Of a stretch of DNA of 6,911 nucleotides, positions 1 to 5,134 are shown piece after piece. Under the pieces are notes generated by a model. The model was not told the DNA's origin. It was given only the letters and a program-made list of their open reading frames with translations, and made no database searches. The DNA lies in NCBI GenBank assembly GCA_023258935.1, contig JAHFRG010000050.1:4719-11629 (forward strand), written 5' to 3'. The first letter of the stretch is position 1. Each line of letters opens with the position of its first letter. This stretch comes from Betaproteobacteria bacterium (GTDB lineage: Bacteria; Pseudomonadota; Gammaproteobacteria; Burkholderiales; JAHFRG01). The position numbers and the translations under genes are program-made.

Positions 1-340
1 GGGGCGGCTGGCTTTGTGCCTGCTGCCGTGCCTTGGCTTCGTTATAAACATCGGCTTTGATTTCTGATACATCCACTCCCTTTCCCTTGGTGAAATCGAG
101 GTCGCCCGAAAAAATGGTTTCGCCGGCAGAAAATACGCGGATATAGCCTTCGTCCTCCAGCTTTTTCAACATCTCCCGGAGCTTGGCTTCACCGGACTTG
201 TCTTCTTTGCCGAGAATACTGCCGACATTGGATTTACCATCAATGAGCGTCAGCACCCGGCTGACGTCCTTGGGCAGGGTTTTGTTCTTCATCTCCAGCA
301 TGCCCTTGCCGGTCTTGGTGTATATGGTTTTCAGGTTCAT
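1..340 (-). CDS. Winged-helix-like N-terminal domain protein, partial (C-terminus off left edge)
   Basis: This reading frame is open from an ATG at 340 down to the window edge: 113 complete codons and no stop. The protein starts MNLKTIYTKTGKGMLEM. Residues about 22-45 (LPKDVSRVLTLIDGKSNVG) and 54-67 (KLREMLKKLEDEGYIRVF) have the helix, helix, 'L..LE..GYI' pattern of a small winged-helix-like module. I associate this module with the N-termini of betaproteobacterial signalling proteins, some of which carry a nucleotide-cyclase or other output domain downstream. From about residue 85 the sequence becomes charged and Gln/Ala-rich (EAKARQQAQSQ), which looks like a linker or coiled coil, so the functional domain is probably outside the window. 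There is no signal peptide or membrane segment in the visible part. No clear Shine-Dalgarno site precedes the ATG. Coding is well supported; the function is not identified. Confidence 0.72.
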   Translation of the reverse strand, partial: MNLKTIYTKTGKGMLEMKNKTLPKDVSRVLTLIDGKSNVGSILGKEDKSGEAKLREMLKKLEDEGYIRVFSAGETIFSGDLDFTKGKGVDVSEIKADVYNEAKARQQAQSQPP

Positions 341-432
341 TTGCGCAAATCTACTCTGCAGATTCCGGTTGTGTGCTGAGACAGGAGCGCCCAACGGCTA
401 TGCCCAGCCTGACTCTTTTATTATGCATGCTT

Positions 433-438
433 ATTATA
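433..438 (-). promoter_or_regulatory. Candidate -10 box (TATAAT) for the partial minus-strand gene
   Basis: The reverse strand reads TATAAT, a perfect sigma-70 -10 hexamer in an AT-rich setting. A start around 426 would give a leader of roughly 86 nt before the ATG at 340. No good TTGACA-like -35 lies 16-18 bases upstream. That position is instead covered by the palindrome at 451-470, which suggests control by a bound regulator. The promoter itself is inferred. Confidence 0.4.
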
Positions 439-450
439 TGCAGCTTACGG

Positions 451-470
451 TTTTCCCGATAGCGGGAAAA
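451..470. repeat. Perfect 8+8 inverted repeat, probable operator
   Basis: The sequence TTTTCCCG-ATAG-CGGGAAAA is an exact dyad with a 4-base centre. It lies 12 bp upstream of the minus-strand TATAAT box, over the expected -35 position, and about 100 bp upstream of the phosphodiesterase start. It has no trailing U-tract on either strand beyond its own arms and follows no gene end, so a transcription-factor site is more likely than a terminator. The binding protein is unknown. Confidence 0.5.
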
Positions 471-505
471 TGCCGCCGCAGGTTGCAAGGAAAATCGGCT
501 GCATT

Positions 506-514
506 TGCTAAGAT
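506..514 (+). promoter_or_regulatory. Weak extended -10 candidate for the phosphodiesterase-glpK pair
   Basis: TGC followed by TAAGAT resembles an extended -10 element (TGn plus a hexamer matching TATAAT at 4 of 6 positions). It would give a leader of about 50 nt before the ATG at 573. No recognisable -35 sits at the right distance. This is the best plus-strand candidate I can find in the region, and it is weak. Confidence 0.2.
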
Positions 515-572
515 GCAGGATAAAAGAGAAAATTCTCATGCTTCAAGGGGTTCTTTCACAGGCGAACTATCT

Positions 573-1226
573 ATGTTGCTGTTAGCTCACCGCGGCTATC
601 ATCAGTTTGCTCCGGAAAACACGCTCGCCGCTTTCGAGGCCGCGGTGGCGCTGGGCCTGGACGGCATTGAAACCGACGTGCGCTTAAGCCGCGATGGGCA
701 GGCGCTGCTGATTCACGAACGTGTGCTCGGCAATCGTCAACTGGTGGCGGAGTTGACCCGGCGCGAAATCGAACAGGCACTCGCTCGCCCCGTTCCGACC
801 CTGGCCGAGGCACTGGAGCGTTTCCATGACATCCTGTGGAACATCGAAATCAAAACTCCTGATGCGCTTCCTGCGGTGTTGGAAATCCTGCGGCGTTATC
901 AGCAAAGCCGGAGGCTGTTTGTGACTTCATTCCGGCATGAGCTGGTAGTGCGTTGCGCTGAATCCCTGGAGGTGGATTGCGGATTTTTGGTTGCGCATCG
1001 TCCAGTGCAATTGCAGGAACTGCTTAACCGCCACACCGACCGGCGGAAAATCAGGAGCATCGTTTGGGACTACAATATCCTCGATGAAGAAATGCTGCGG
1101 GACACCGCGGCTTCGGGATGGCGTTCATTTGTTTATGGCGCGGTCACGCCTGCCGAGCACCGGCATTGCGCCGGCTTGAATCTTGCCGGCCTGATTACCG
1201 ATTTTCCGCAATACTTGAAGAAATAA
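573..1226 (+). CDS. ugpQ: Glycerophosphodiester phosphodiesterase (short cytosolic UgpQ-like type)
   Basis: This 217-residue enzyme should hydrolyse glycerophosphodiesters (deacylated phospholipid head groups) to sn-glycerol 3-phosphate and an alcohol in the cytosol. The GDPD TIM-barrel signatures are in order: H6-R7-G8 with E15-N16-T17, E33-x-D35 (metal ligands), H48 (second catalytic His) and IEIK with E92, ending in LITDFPQYL near the C-terminus. The usual HD pair at the second His is HE here (H48-E49). The ATG at 573 is chosen because the conserved AHRGY motif begins five residues later; the open frame continues upstream but the added sequence has no family character. A weak AGGCGA lies upstream as a possible ribosome site. 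There is no signal peptide. The gene ends 4 bp before glpK, so the two are probably co-transcribed and both yield glycerol 3-phosphate. The family call is firm; the symbol is by analogy with E. coli UgpQ. Confidence 0.9.
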   Translation: MLLLAHRGYHQFAPENTLAAFEAAVALGLDGIETDVRLSRDGQALLIHERVLGNRQLVAELTRREIEQALARPVPTLAEALERFHDILWNIEIKTPDALPAVLEILRRYQQSRRLFVTSFRHELVVRCAESLEVDCGFLVAHRPVQLQELLNRHTDRRKIRSIVWDYNILDEEMLRDTAASGWRSFVYGAVTPAEHRHCAGLNLAGLITDFPQYLKK

Positions 1227-1230
1227 ACTT

Positions 1231-2721
1231 ATGTCATTCATCCTGGCTTTGGACCAAGGCACGACCAGTTCGCGCGCCATCGTCTTCGACCATGCCGGAA
1301 CCATACGTGCGCAGGCGCAGCAGGAAATCACGCAGCACTATCCACAACCCGGCTGGGTGGAACAGAATCCCAACGAAATCTGGTCTACGCAACTAAACGT
1401 AGCCCGGCTGGCATTGCAGCGGGCAGGGGTTACGGCAACCGGCATCGCAGCCATCGGCATCACCAACCAGCGCGAGACCACAGTGGTGTGGCACCGCAAA
1501 ACCGGTGAGCCTTTGTGCAACGCCATCGTGTGGCAGGACCGCCGCACCGCGAAATTCTGCGACCAATTGAAAAAGAAAGGCTTTAATTCGTCCGTTTCAG
1601 TCAAGACCGGTCTGCTGCTTGATCCTTATTTTTCAGGCACCAAATTGCGCTGGATTCTCGATCATGTCGGCGGCGCGAGGAAAGAAGCCGAGTCCGGAAA
1701 CCTGGCTTTCGGCACGGTGGATAGCTGGCTCATCTGGAAACTTTCCGGCGGGGCCGCGCATGTCACTGATGCCAGCAACGCTTCGCGCACGCTGCTCTAC
1801 AACATTCGCACCGGCAAATGGGACGACAAGCTGCTGGCTATTTTCGACGTGCCGCATTCCTTGTTGCCGGCAGTGTGTCCATCGAGTGGGTTCGTCGCTG
1901 AAACCCGGGCAGACATTTTGGGCGCGCGCATTCCGATTGCGGGAATAGCCGGCGACCAGCAGGCGGCGCTATTCGGACAGTGCTGTTTCAGGCCGGGAAT
2001 GGTGAAGAATACCTACGGCACAGGCTGTTTCATGCTGATGCACACCGGCCACAAACTGGTGAAGTCGCACAACAGGCTCTTGACCACCGTGGCCTGGGGC
2101 ATTGGCAACCGTCTCGAATATGCGCTCGAAGGCAGCGTATTTATCGCCGGCGCAGTGGTGCAGTGGTTGCGCGATGGCTTGGGAATCATCCGTTCTTCAG
2201 ACGAGGTGGAAAGACTGGCTGCAACAGTTCCCGATAACGGCGGAGTGTACCTGGTACCGGCGTTTGCGGGTCTGGGCAGCCCGCATTGGGACGCTTATGC
2301 GAGAGGCACCATCATGGGGCTTACCCGTGGCAGTACCGCTGCGCATATCGCCCGCGCTGCATTGGAGAGCATTGCGTATCAGAGCGCTGATTTGCTCAAT
2401 GCCATGCGGGCCGATGCGAAGACCCAGTTATCGGAGCTGCGGGTGGATGGCGGCGCGACCAAGAACGAACTCTTGATGCAGTTTCAGGCCGATTTGCTTG
2501 GTGTGCCGGTGGTGCACCCCAGGGTTATAGAAACCACCGCTCTGGGCGCGGCTTATTTGGCTGGCCTTGCGGTGGGATATTGGAAAAGCCGCAAAGACAT
2601 CGCAACGCAATGGCGGGCGGATCGCATGTTTGAGCCGAAAATGAGCCGCGATAAGGCAGAGCAATTGCAGGCGAGATGGCAAAAAGCGCTAGGCCGCGCC
2701 AAGGGCTGGGCGCGCAGCTGA
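1231..2721 (+). CDS. glpK: Glycerol kinase
   Basis: This 496-residue FGGY-family kinase phosphorylates glycerol to sn-glycerol 3-phosphate with ATP. It is co-linear with E. coli GlpK (502 residues): the phosphate-binding DQGTTSSR loop at residues 8-15, WVEQNP, ITNQRETTVVW, FGGY signature 1 (YFSGTKLRWILDH, 133-145), the catalytic Asp242 in GIAGDQQAALFGQ, YGTGCFML, FGGY signature 2 (359-379) and the ATP-side LRVDGGATKNELLMQFQ from 403. Two regulatory features differ from E. coli. The fructose-1,6-bisphosphate loop is one residue shorter, with GGTR replaced by LGAR (G231 and R233 kept). The C-terminal region that binds EIIA-Glc in enterics is not conserved (EPKMSRDKAEQ). Glucose-PTS inducer exclusion is therefore unlikely. 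The gene is complete, 4 bp after the phosphodiesterase, and ends 4 bp from a convergent gene. No glpF or glpD is visible. Confidence 0.97.
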   Translation: MSFILALDQGTTSSRAIVFDHAGTIRAQAQQEITQHYPQPGWVEQNPNEIWSTQLNVARLALQRAGVTATGIAAIGITNQRETTVVWHRKTGEPLCNAIVWQDRRTAKFCDQLKKKGFNSSVSVKTGLLLDPYFSGTKLRWILDHVGGARKEAESGNLAFGTVDSWLIWKLSGGAAHVTDASNASRTLLYNIRTGKWDDKLLAIFDVPHSLLPAVCPSSGFVAETRADILGARIPIAGIAGDQQAALFGQCCFRPGMVKNTYGTGCFMLMHTGHKLVKSHNRLLTTVAWGIGNRLEYALEGSVFIAGAVVQWLRDGLGIIRSSDEVERLAATVPDNGGVYLVPAFAGLGSPHWDAYARGTIMGLTRGSTAAHIARAALESIAYQSADLLNAMRADAKTQLSELRVDGGATKNELLMQFQADLLGVPVVHPRVIETTALGAAYLAGLAVGYWKSRKDIATQWRADRMFEPKMSRDKAEQLQARWQKALGRAKGWARS

Positions 2722-2725
2722 AGTT

Positions 2726-3217
2726 TCATTTCCTCTCGTACAGGCCATGCCGCTTGTGCCAATTGATAATTGCTTCCCTTGGAAATTCGCGGAAATATCT
2801 GTCGCGCTTGCGTTTCGGCACTTCTGCCCAAGGCGCCTTGTAGTTCAACATTACGTACTCATGCCAGGGCGGGACCGGCAGCGGTGTGTCGATGGCTGAT
2901 GCGAAAGGATAGACCCACTGCGCCCAGCGCGGGTCTGCGAGCCACAAAGCAGAACCGCATTTCCTGCAGAAATACCTGCGCGCGGTACTGAGGTTTTTCC
3001 TGCCTTTTCCATCTTCAATCCGCGCCCTGTATATAGAGAGGTTTTTGCGGCCGGTTACTTTCAGCGTGTCCGCATCGCCCATGATGTTGATGGCGTAACC
3101 GCCGCCGCCGGCGGTCTTGCGGCAAATCGAGCAGTAACAATGCATATAAGGATAAGGAGTGCGCGATTCAACCGTGAAACGCGCCGCCTTGCAGTGACAA
3201 GAGCCCTTGAGCAGCAT
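2726..3217 (-). CDS. GFA/CENP-V-fold zinc-binding protein
   Basis: This 163-residue protein has the seven-cysteine pattern of the GFA family: C7-x-C9 in GSCHC, C27-x-C29-x2-C32 in HCYCSICRKTAG, and C84-x2-C87 in YFCRKCGSAL. In family members these bind structural and second-site zinc in a beta-sandwich fold. The founding member, Gfa, was linked to glutathione-formaldehyde adduct formation, but most homologues have no proven activity, so only the fold is claimed. The start at 3217 is preferred over an in-frame ATG at 3259 because a strong AAAGGAG sits 7 bases upstream and the family motif begins at residue 5. It converges on glpK (4-bp gap) and diverges from parA. The Lys/Arg-rich tail (KRKRDRYFREFPREAI) follows the domain. 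No signal peptide is present. Confidence 0.88.
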   Translation of the reverse strand: MLLKGSCHCKAARFTVESRTPYPYMHCYCSICRKTAGGGGYAINIMGDADTLKVTGRKNLSIYRARIEDGKGRKNLSTARRYFCRKCGSALWLADPRWAQWVYPFASAIDTPLPVPPWHEYVMLNYKAPWAEVPKRKRDRYFREFPREAIINWHKRHGLYERK

Positions 3218-3223
3218 GATTTT

Positions 3224-3230
3224 CTCCTTT
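3224..3230 (-). promoter_or_regulatory. Strong Shine-Dalgarno for the GFA-family gene
   Basis: The minus strand reads AAAGGAG followed by AAAATC and then ATG. This near-perfect ribosome-binding site at optimal spacing fixes the start at 3217 and argues against the longer frame from 3259. Confidence 0.75.
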
Positions 3231-3252
3231 GCTAAAAATGTGAAATGCGCCT

Positions 3253-3286
3253 TTGCCAAACCGTGAAAATAGGTGGATATTATATT
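3253..3286 (+). promoter_or_regulatory. parA: Candidate sigma-70 promoter for parA
   Basis: TTGCCA at 3253-3258 matches the -35 consensus at 5 of 6 positions. Possible -10 hexamers follow: GATATT after 17 bases, TATTAT after 19, or TATATT at 3281-3286. The same AT-rich block supplies the opposing TATAAT for the GFA-family gene, so the two promoters overlap face to face. The promoter is inferred from sequence only. Confidence 0.3.
3279..3284 (-). promoter_or_regulatory. Candidate -10 box (TATAAT) for the GFA-family gene
   Basis: The minus strand reads CGGGAAAATATAATATCC, containing a perfect TATAAT. Transcription from about 3273 would give a leader of about 56 nt to the ATG at 3217. No consensus -35 is present; the inverted repeat at 3290-3304 lies just upstream. 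The arrangement resembles the minus-strand promoter candidate at 433-438. Confidence 0.4.
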
Positions 3287-3289
3287 TTC

Positions 3290-3311
3290 CCGGATAAAAT
3301 CCGGATTATCC
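3290..3311. repeat. Nested inverted repeats just upstream of parA
   Basis: CCGGAT-AAA-ATCCGG (3290-3304) is a perfect 6+6 dyad. It overlaps GGAT-T-ATCC (3303-3311), a second perfect 4+4 dyad. The 8-mer TTTTCCCG, one arm of the palindrome at 451-470, recurs at 3285-3292 at the edge of this cluster. The site lies between the putative -10 and the parA start, where a repressor or autoregulator could act. Confidence 0.4.
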
Positions 3312-3315
3312 AGCC

Positions 3316-4077
3316 ATGGCGAAAATCGCGGTATTCAACCAGAAAGGCGGGGTGGGGAAGACCACCGCCACGCTCAATCTTACGGCGGCGCTTGCCAGGC
3401 TGGAGCGTAAGCCGCTGGCAATAGACCTCGACCCGCAGGCGCATTTATCCGCCATCAGCGGCGCGCAAGTGACTTCCAGCGCAGACAGCATTTACGGTTT
3501 TTACACTGATGCGCGCACGCTCTCCACGCTGATTCACAATATTGACGCCGGCTGGCAGATTATTCCTTCGCACGTGGAGCTCTCGAAAGTGGATGCGCAG
3601 TTCGGTAAGGGGCCGAATGCGCTCAATCGGCTGAACTCGGGCATTATCAAAGAAAACCTCAACACCGGCCGGCCGATTCTGATTGACTGCTGCCCGATGC
3701 TGGGTGTGCTGTCGCTTAACGCCATTCTCGCTTCCGACCGGGTGCTGGTGCCCATTTCCGCCGATTATCTGGCACTAAAAGGGGTGATGCAAGTCGAAAA
3801 GACTCTCAAAGCCCTGGAACATGTGCAGAAAAAACGCGTGGAACGGCGCTATGTGATGACGCGCTTCGATGCCCGGCGCAAAATGTCCTGGGAGATATAC
3901 CGCCAGATCAGCGAGAAGTTCGGTTCAGAGATGTGCGAGACACGTATTTCAGAGAATGTCAGCGTCGCCGAGAGCCCGGCCTGCAATGAGGATGTGTTCA
4001 CGTACGCGCCGGGAAGCCGCGGCGCGCAGGATTATCACGCACTGCTGTGCGAGCTGATGGCCTGCGGATTCGTGTAA
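3316..4077 (+). CDS. parA: ParA/MinD-family P-loop ATPase, orphan (no ParB beside it)
   Basis: This is a 253-residue member of the ParA family, whose members dimerise on ATP, bind DNA non-specifically and position cargo such as chromosomes, plasmids or protein complexes. The deviant Walker A is QKGGVGKTT with signature K10 and catalytic K15. Walker A' is IDLDPQAHLS (D37, D39). Walker B is ILIDCCPMLG with D124; the usual Pro/Ser context is replaced by Cys-Cys-Pro-Met. LVPISADYLALKG follows at 144-156, and a TRFDARR segment corresponds to the family's conserved post-Walker region. The N-terminus is short, without the helix-turn-helix extension of P1-type plasmid ParA. No parB-like gene or parS site is visible, so it may serve a cargo other than the chromosome. 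An in-frame stop at 3295-3297 makes ATG 3316 the only sensible start; no Shine-Dalgarno precedes it. The stop is 4 bp from the element at 4082. Confidence 0.9.
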   Translation: MAKIAVFNQKGGVGKTTATLNLTAALARLERKPLAIDLDPQAHLSAISGAQVTSSADSIYGFYTDARTLSTLIHNIDAGWQIIPSHVELSKVDAQFGKGPNALNRLNSGIIKENLNTGRPILIDCCPMLGVLSLNAILASDRVLVPISADYLALKGVMQVEKTLKALEHVQKKRVERRYVMTRFDARRKMSWEIYRQISEKFGSEMCETRISENVSVAESPACNEDVFTYAPGSRGAQDYHALLCELMACGFV

Positions 4078-4081
4078 TAGC

Positions 4082-4097
4082 GGAACCTCTGATTAAG
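4082..4097 (+). repeat. Left terminal inverted repeat
   Basis: GGAACCTCTGATTAAG is an exact inverted match to 4463-4478. The similarity carries on inward for 12 more bases with three mismatches. Confidence 0.8.
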
Positions 4098-4104
4098 TCC
4101 TCCG

Positions 4105-4114
4105 CGGATTGCGT
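4105..4114 (+). repeat. Subterminal 10-bp direct repeat, left copy
   Basis: CGGATTGCGT here recurs in the same orientation at 4433-4442 near the right end. Subterminal repeats of this kind could be transposase-binding sites, but the match is short. Confidence 0.35.
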
Positions 4115-4215
4115 TGCTGGCAAAATGCGGATGGATGCGAGGCGCGCGACGAAGGTCGTACTCGAAGTACGACACCGAGGAGCGTAACGCTGCAGATGCC
4201 GCATTTTGCCGCAAC
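4113..4215. repeat. Long nested hairpin module inside the element
   Basis: GGCAAAATGCGG (4119-4130) pairs perfectly with CCGCATTTTGCC (4199-4210). The outer GTTGC (4113-4117) and GCAAC (4211-4215) extend the stem across a single bulged T. Within the loop, GTCGTACT-CGA-AGTACGAC (4155-4173) is a second perfect 8+8 hairpin. As RNA or cruciform DNA this would be a 17-bp closing stem with an inner hairpin. It sits just after parA and could block or end transcription, although it has no U-tract. Confidence 0.6.
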
Positions 4216-4422
4216 CCGGAGGGACGGGGCTGCCGCGACACGGTCAGCGAAGCTTGGGGTGCGGGAGCGGCAGCAATAGCGCCCCATTTCACAATATCTC
4301 TTGCGGAAGCTTGCGCCCCTTCCCGCTCCACGCTGCGCGAGTCCGAGTCCGGGGCGCCCGTTCGCATGTCGTTGTTGTTCGTCGCTGGTTTGGCCTCCAC
4401 CAAACGGCGCTCCTCACGCCTC

Positions 4423-4463
4423 GCCCTACACCCGGATTGCGTACCGTCGCATCCGTGTAGGGC
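4423..4463. repeat. Hairpin at the right end of the element
   Basis: GCCCTACAC (4423-4431) pairs with GTGTAGGGC (4455-4463). The stem extends through GGAT (4434-4437) and ATCC (4451-4454) with a 2-base bulge (CC at 4432-4433), leaving a 13-base loop. It abuts the right terminal repeat and could act as a terminator-like structure for the convergent genes. Confidence 0.5.
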
Positions 4464-4478
4464 TTAATCAGAGGTTCC
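4463..4478 (-). repeat. Right terminal inverted repeat
   Basis: CTTAATCAGAGGTTCC is the exact reverse complement of the left end at 4082-4097. It ends one base before the stop codon of the 76-residue gene. Confidence 0.8.
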
Positions 4479-4479
4479 C

Positions 4480-4710
4480 TTAGTGCGGTTTATCCTGGTT
4501 GGCGATGAGGGACACAATGTCCTCAAAAGTAGTTGTATCTTTAGCCGCTGTTTCTTTTTTTTCCTGAATCACTTGGCACTTCAGAATTTCGAAGTGCAGG
4601 TACATTTGGCCAAGCTTGCGTTCTGCGTCAGCCTGGTCCCTGCCGTGGATTACCAGGTTATCCACAGTGAGCCCGCTGCGTGTCCTGATTACGAAGCCGA
4701 ACTTGGTCAT
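4480..4710 (-). CDS. Conserved-looking small protein of unknown function (76 residues)
   Basis: The protein begins MTKFGFVIRTRSGLTVDNLV and is not one I can assign to a named domain. The first half looks like two beta strands (FGFVIRTR, LTVDNLVIHG) followed by an amphipathic helix (DQADAERKLGQMYLHFEIL) and a strand (KCQVIQEK). The tail is polar, then FEDIVSLIANQ. There is a single Cys, and no signal peptide or membrane segment. I regard it as real because it follows the HbpS/GlcG-like gene by 7 bp, a GGTAG overlapping that gene's stop can act as ribosome site, and the composition is protein-like. It is the last gene of the probable three-gene operon. Its stop lies one base from the terminal repeat of the neighbouring element, so its C-terminus may have been altered by insertion. 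Confidence 0.7.
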   Translation of the reverse strand: MTKFGFVIRTRSGLTVDNLVIHGRDQADAERKLGQMYLHFEILKCQVIQEKKETAAKDTTTFEDIVSLIANQDKPH

Positions 4711-4717
4711 AATTAAA

Positions 4718-5116
4718 CTACCGCAACACCGCTGCGCCCGCCGCAGCGATTTCGGCGTCTTCGGAGGATTTCACGCCTGAAACACCAATTGCGCCGATCA
4801 CTTGATCTTCTACGCTGAGCGGCAGCCCGCCTTCAAGCAATACCGCGCCGGGCAGTGAAAGATAGCCCAGACGTCCTTCGGCAAGCCGCTCTTCCCAGCT
4901 CTTGGTCGGGCGCTTGAATGCGATTGCCGAATACGCCTTGCCTATCGCCACCTCCACACTGCCGAACTGCGAGCCATCGGCGCGCTGCAGGTAAACCAGG
5001 TGCCCGCCGTCATCCACGATGGCGATCACCACCCGCCATTGGTTAGCGTTGGCTTTGGCTTCGGCCGCCGCCGCGATGCGCTTGGCCATCTCCAGTGTCA
5101 GTATCTTTTTTTGCAT
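4718..5116 (-). CDS. HbpS/GlcG-family (DUF336) protein
   Basis: This 132-residue protein matches the HbpS/GlcG fold: an N-terminal helix (LTLEMAKRIAAAAEAKAN), the strand-turn VVIAIVDDGGHLVYLQRADG at 29-48, KAYSAIAFKRPT at 60-71, LPGAVLLEGGLPLS at 88-101 and the signature VIGAIGVSGVKSSEDAEIA at 106-124. HbpS of Streptomyces binds haem and senses redox stress; GlcG sits in glycolate operons without a settled function. Here no signal peptide is present, so a cytosolic role is likely. No glycolate-oxidase genes are beside it. The start at 5116 is supported by AGGGGAG 6 bases upstream. It lies 18 bp after the carbonic-anhydrase-like gene and 7 bp before the 76-residue gene. The family call is firm; ligand and role are open. 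Confidence 0.88.
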   Translation of the reverse strand: MQKKILTLEMAKRIAAAAEAKANANQWRVVIAIVDDGGHLVYLQRADGSQFGSVEVAIGKAYSAIAFKRPTKSWEERLAEGRLGYLSLPGAVLLEGGLPLSVEDQVIGAIGVSGVKSSEDAEIAAAGAAVLR

Positions 5117-5120
5117 TGTG

Positions 5121-5127
5121 CTCCCCT
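5121..5127 (-). promoter_or_regulatory. Shine-Dalgarno for the HbpS/GlcG-like gene
   Basis: The minus strand reads AGGGGAG, then CACA and an adjoining base pair before ATG, a strong site at good spacing. It lies within the short gap after the carbonic-anhydrase-like gene, consistent with translation from a shared transcript. Confidence 0.7.
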
Positions 5128-5134
5128 CTGAAAG

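Larger units (their letters stand above)
341..572. other. Divergent intergenic region between the partial gene and the phosphodiesterase gene
   Basis: No gene is convincing in these 232 bases. An open plus-strand frame runs through them into the phosphodiesterase gene, but its translation has no phosphodiesterase character before residue M131 of that frame, and its first half is antisense to the partial minus-strand gene. The stretch contains an AT-rich segment around 418-440, a TATAAT box on the minus strand, a perfect palindrome at 451-470 and a weak plus-strand promoter candidate near 509-514. I read it as a two-way regulatory region. Confidence 0.6.
4082..4478. mobile_element. MITE-like non-autonomous element with 16-bp terminal inverted repeats
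   Basis: This 397-bp gene-free segment begins with GGAACCTCTGATTAAG and ends with its exact reverse complement. Allowing three mismatches, the match continues inward to about 28 bp (25 of 28 identical). Inside are two hairpin modules and no credible protein; the open frames present lack family features and ribosome sites. Such structure is typical of a deletion derivative or MITE moved in trans by a transposase, perhaps of an IS5-like family, but that assignment is a guess. It fits almost exactly between the parA stop (4077) and the stop of the convergent small gene (4480-4482). I see no clean target-site duplication: the flanks are TAATAGC and CTTAGTG. A structured intergenic repeat that doubles as a two-way terminator is the main alternative. 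Confidence 0.65.

Noticed and set aside
183..572. Long N-terminal extension of the phosphodiesterase frame, starting at 183
   Set aside because: The first half is antisense to the truncated minus-strand gene, the translation lacks any family features, and the conserved AHRGY motif begins five residues after the ATG at 573.
3218..3259. Upstream ATG for the GFA-family gene at 3259
   Set aside because: The strong AAAGGAG at 3224-3230 and the position of the first zinc motif favour the start at 3217.
4035..4467. Open frames on both strands within the inverted-repeat element (up to 122 residues)
   Set aside because: They overlap hairpins and terminal repeats, some cross into parA, and they are Arg/Ala/Ser-rich with no domain or ribosome site. 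They are typical chance frames in GC-rich repeat DNA.
4078..4483. TAG on both sides of the element as a target-site duplication
   Set aside because: The TAG triplets are offset from the two ends by different distances (1 and 2 bases), and three bases in AT-containing flanks can match by chance.
4549..4563. T-rich run as an intrinsic terminator
   Set aside because: It lies inside the 76-residue gene, encodes its Lys/Glu-rich stretch, and has no preceding GC-rich stem.
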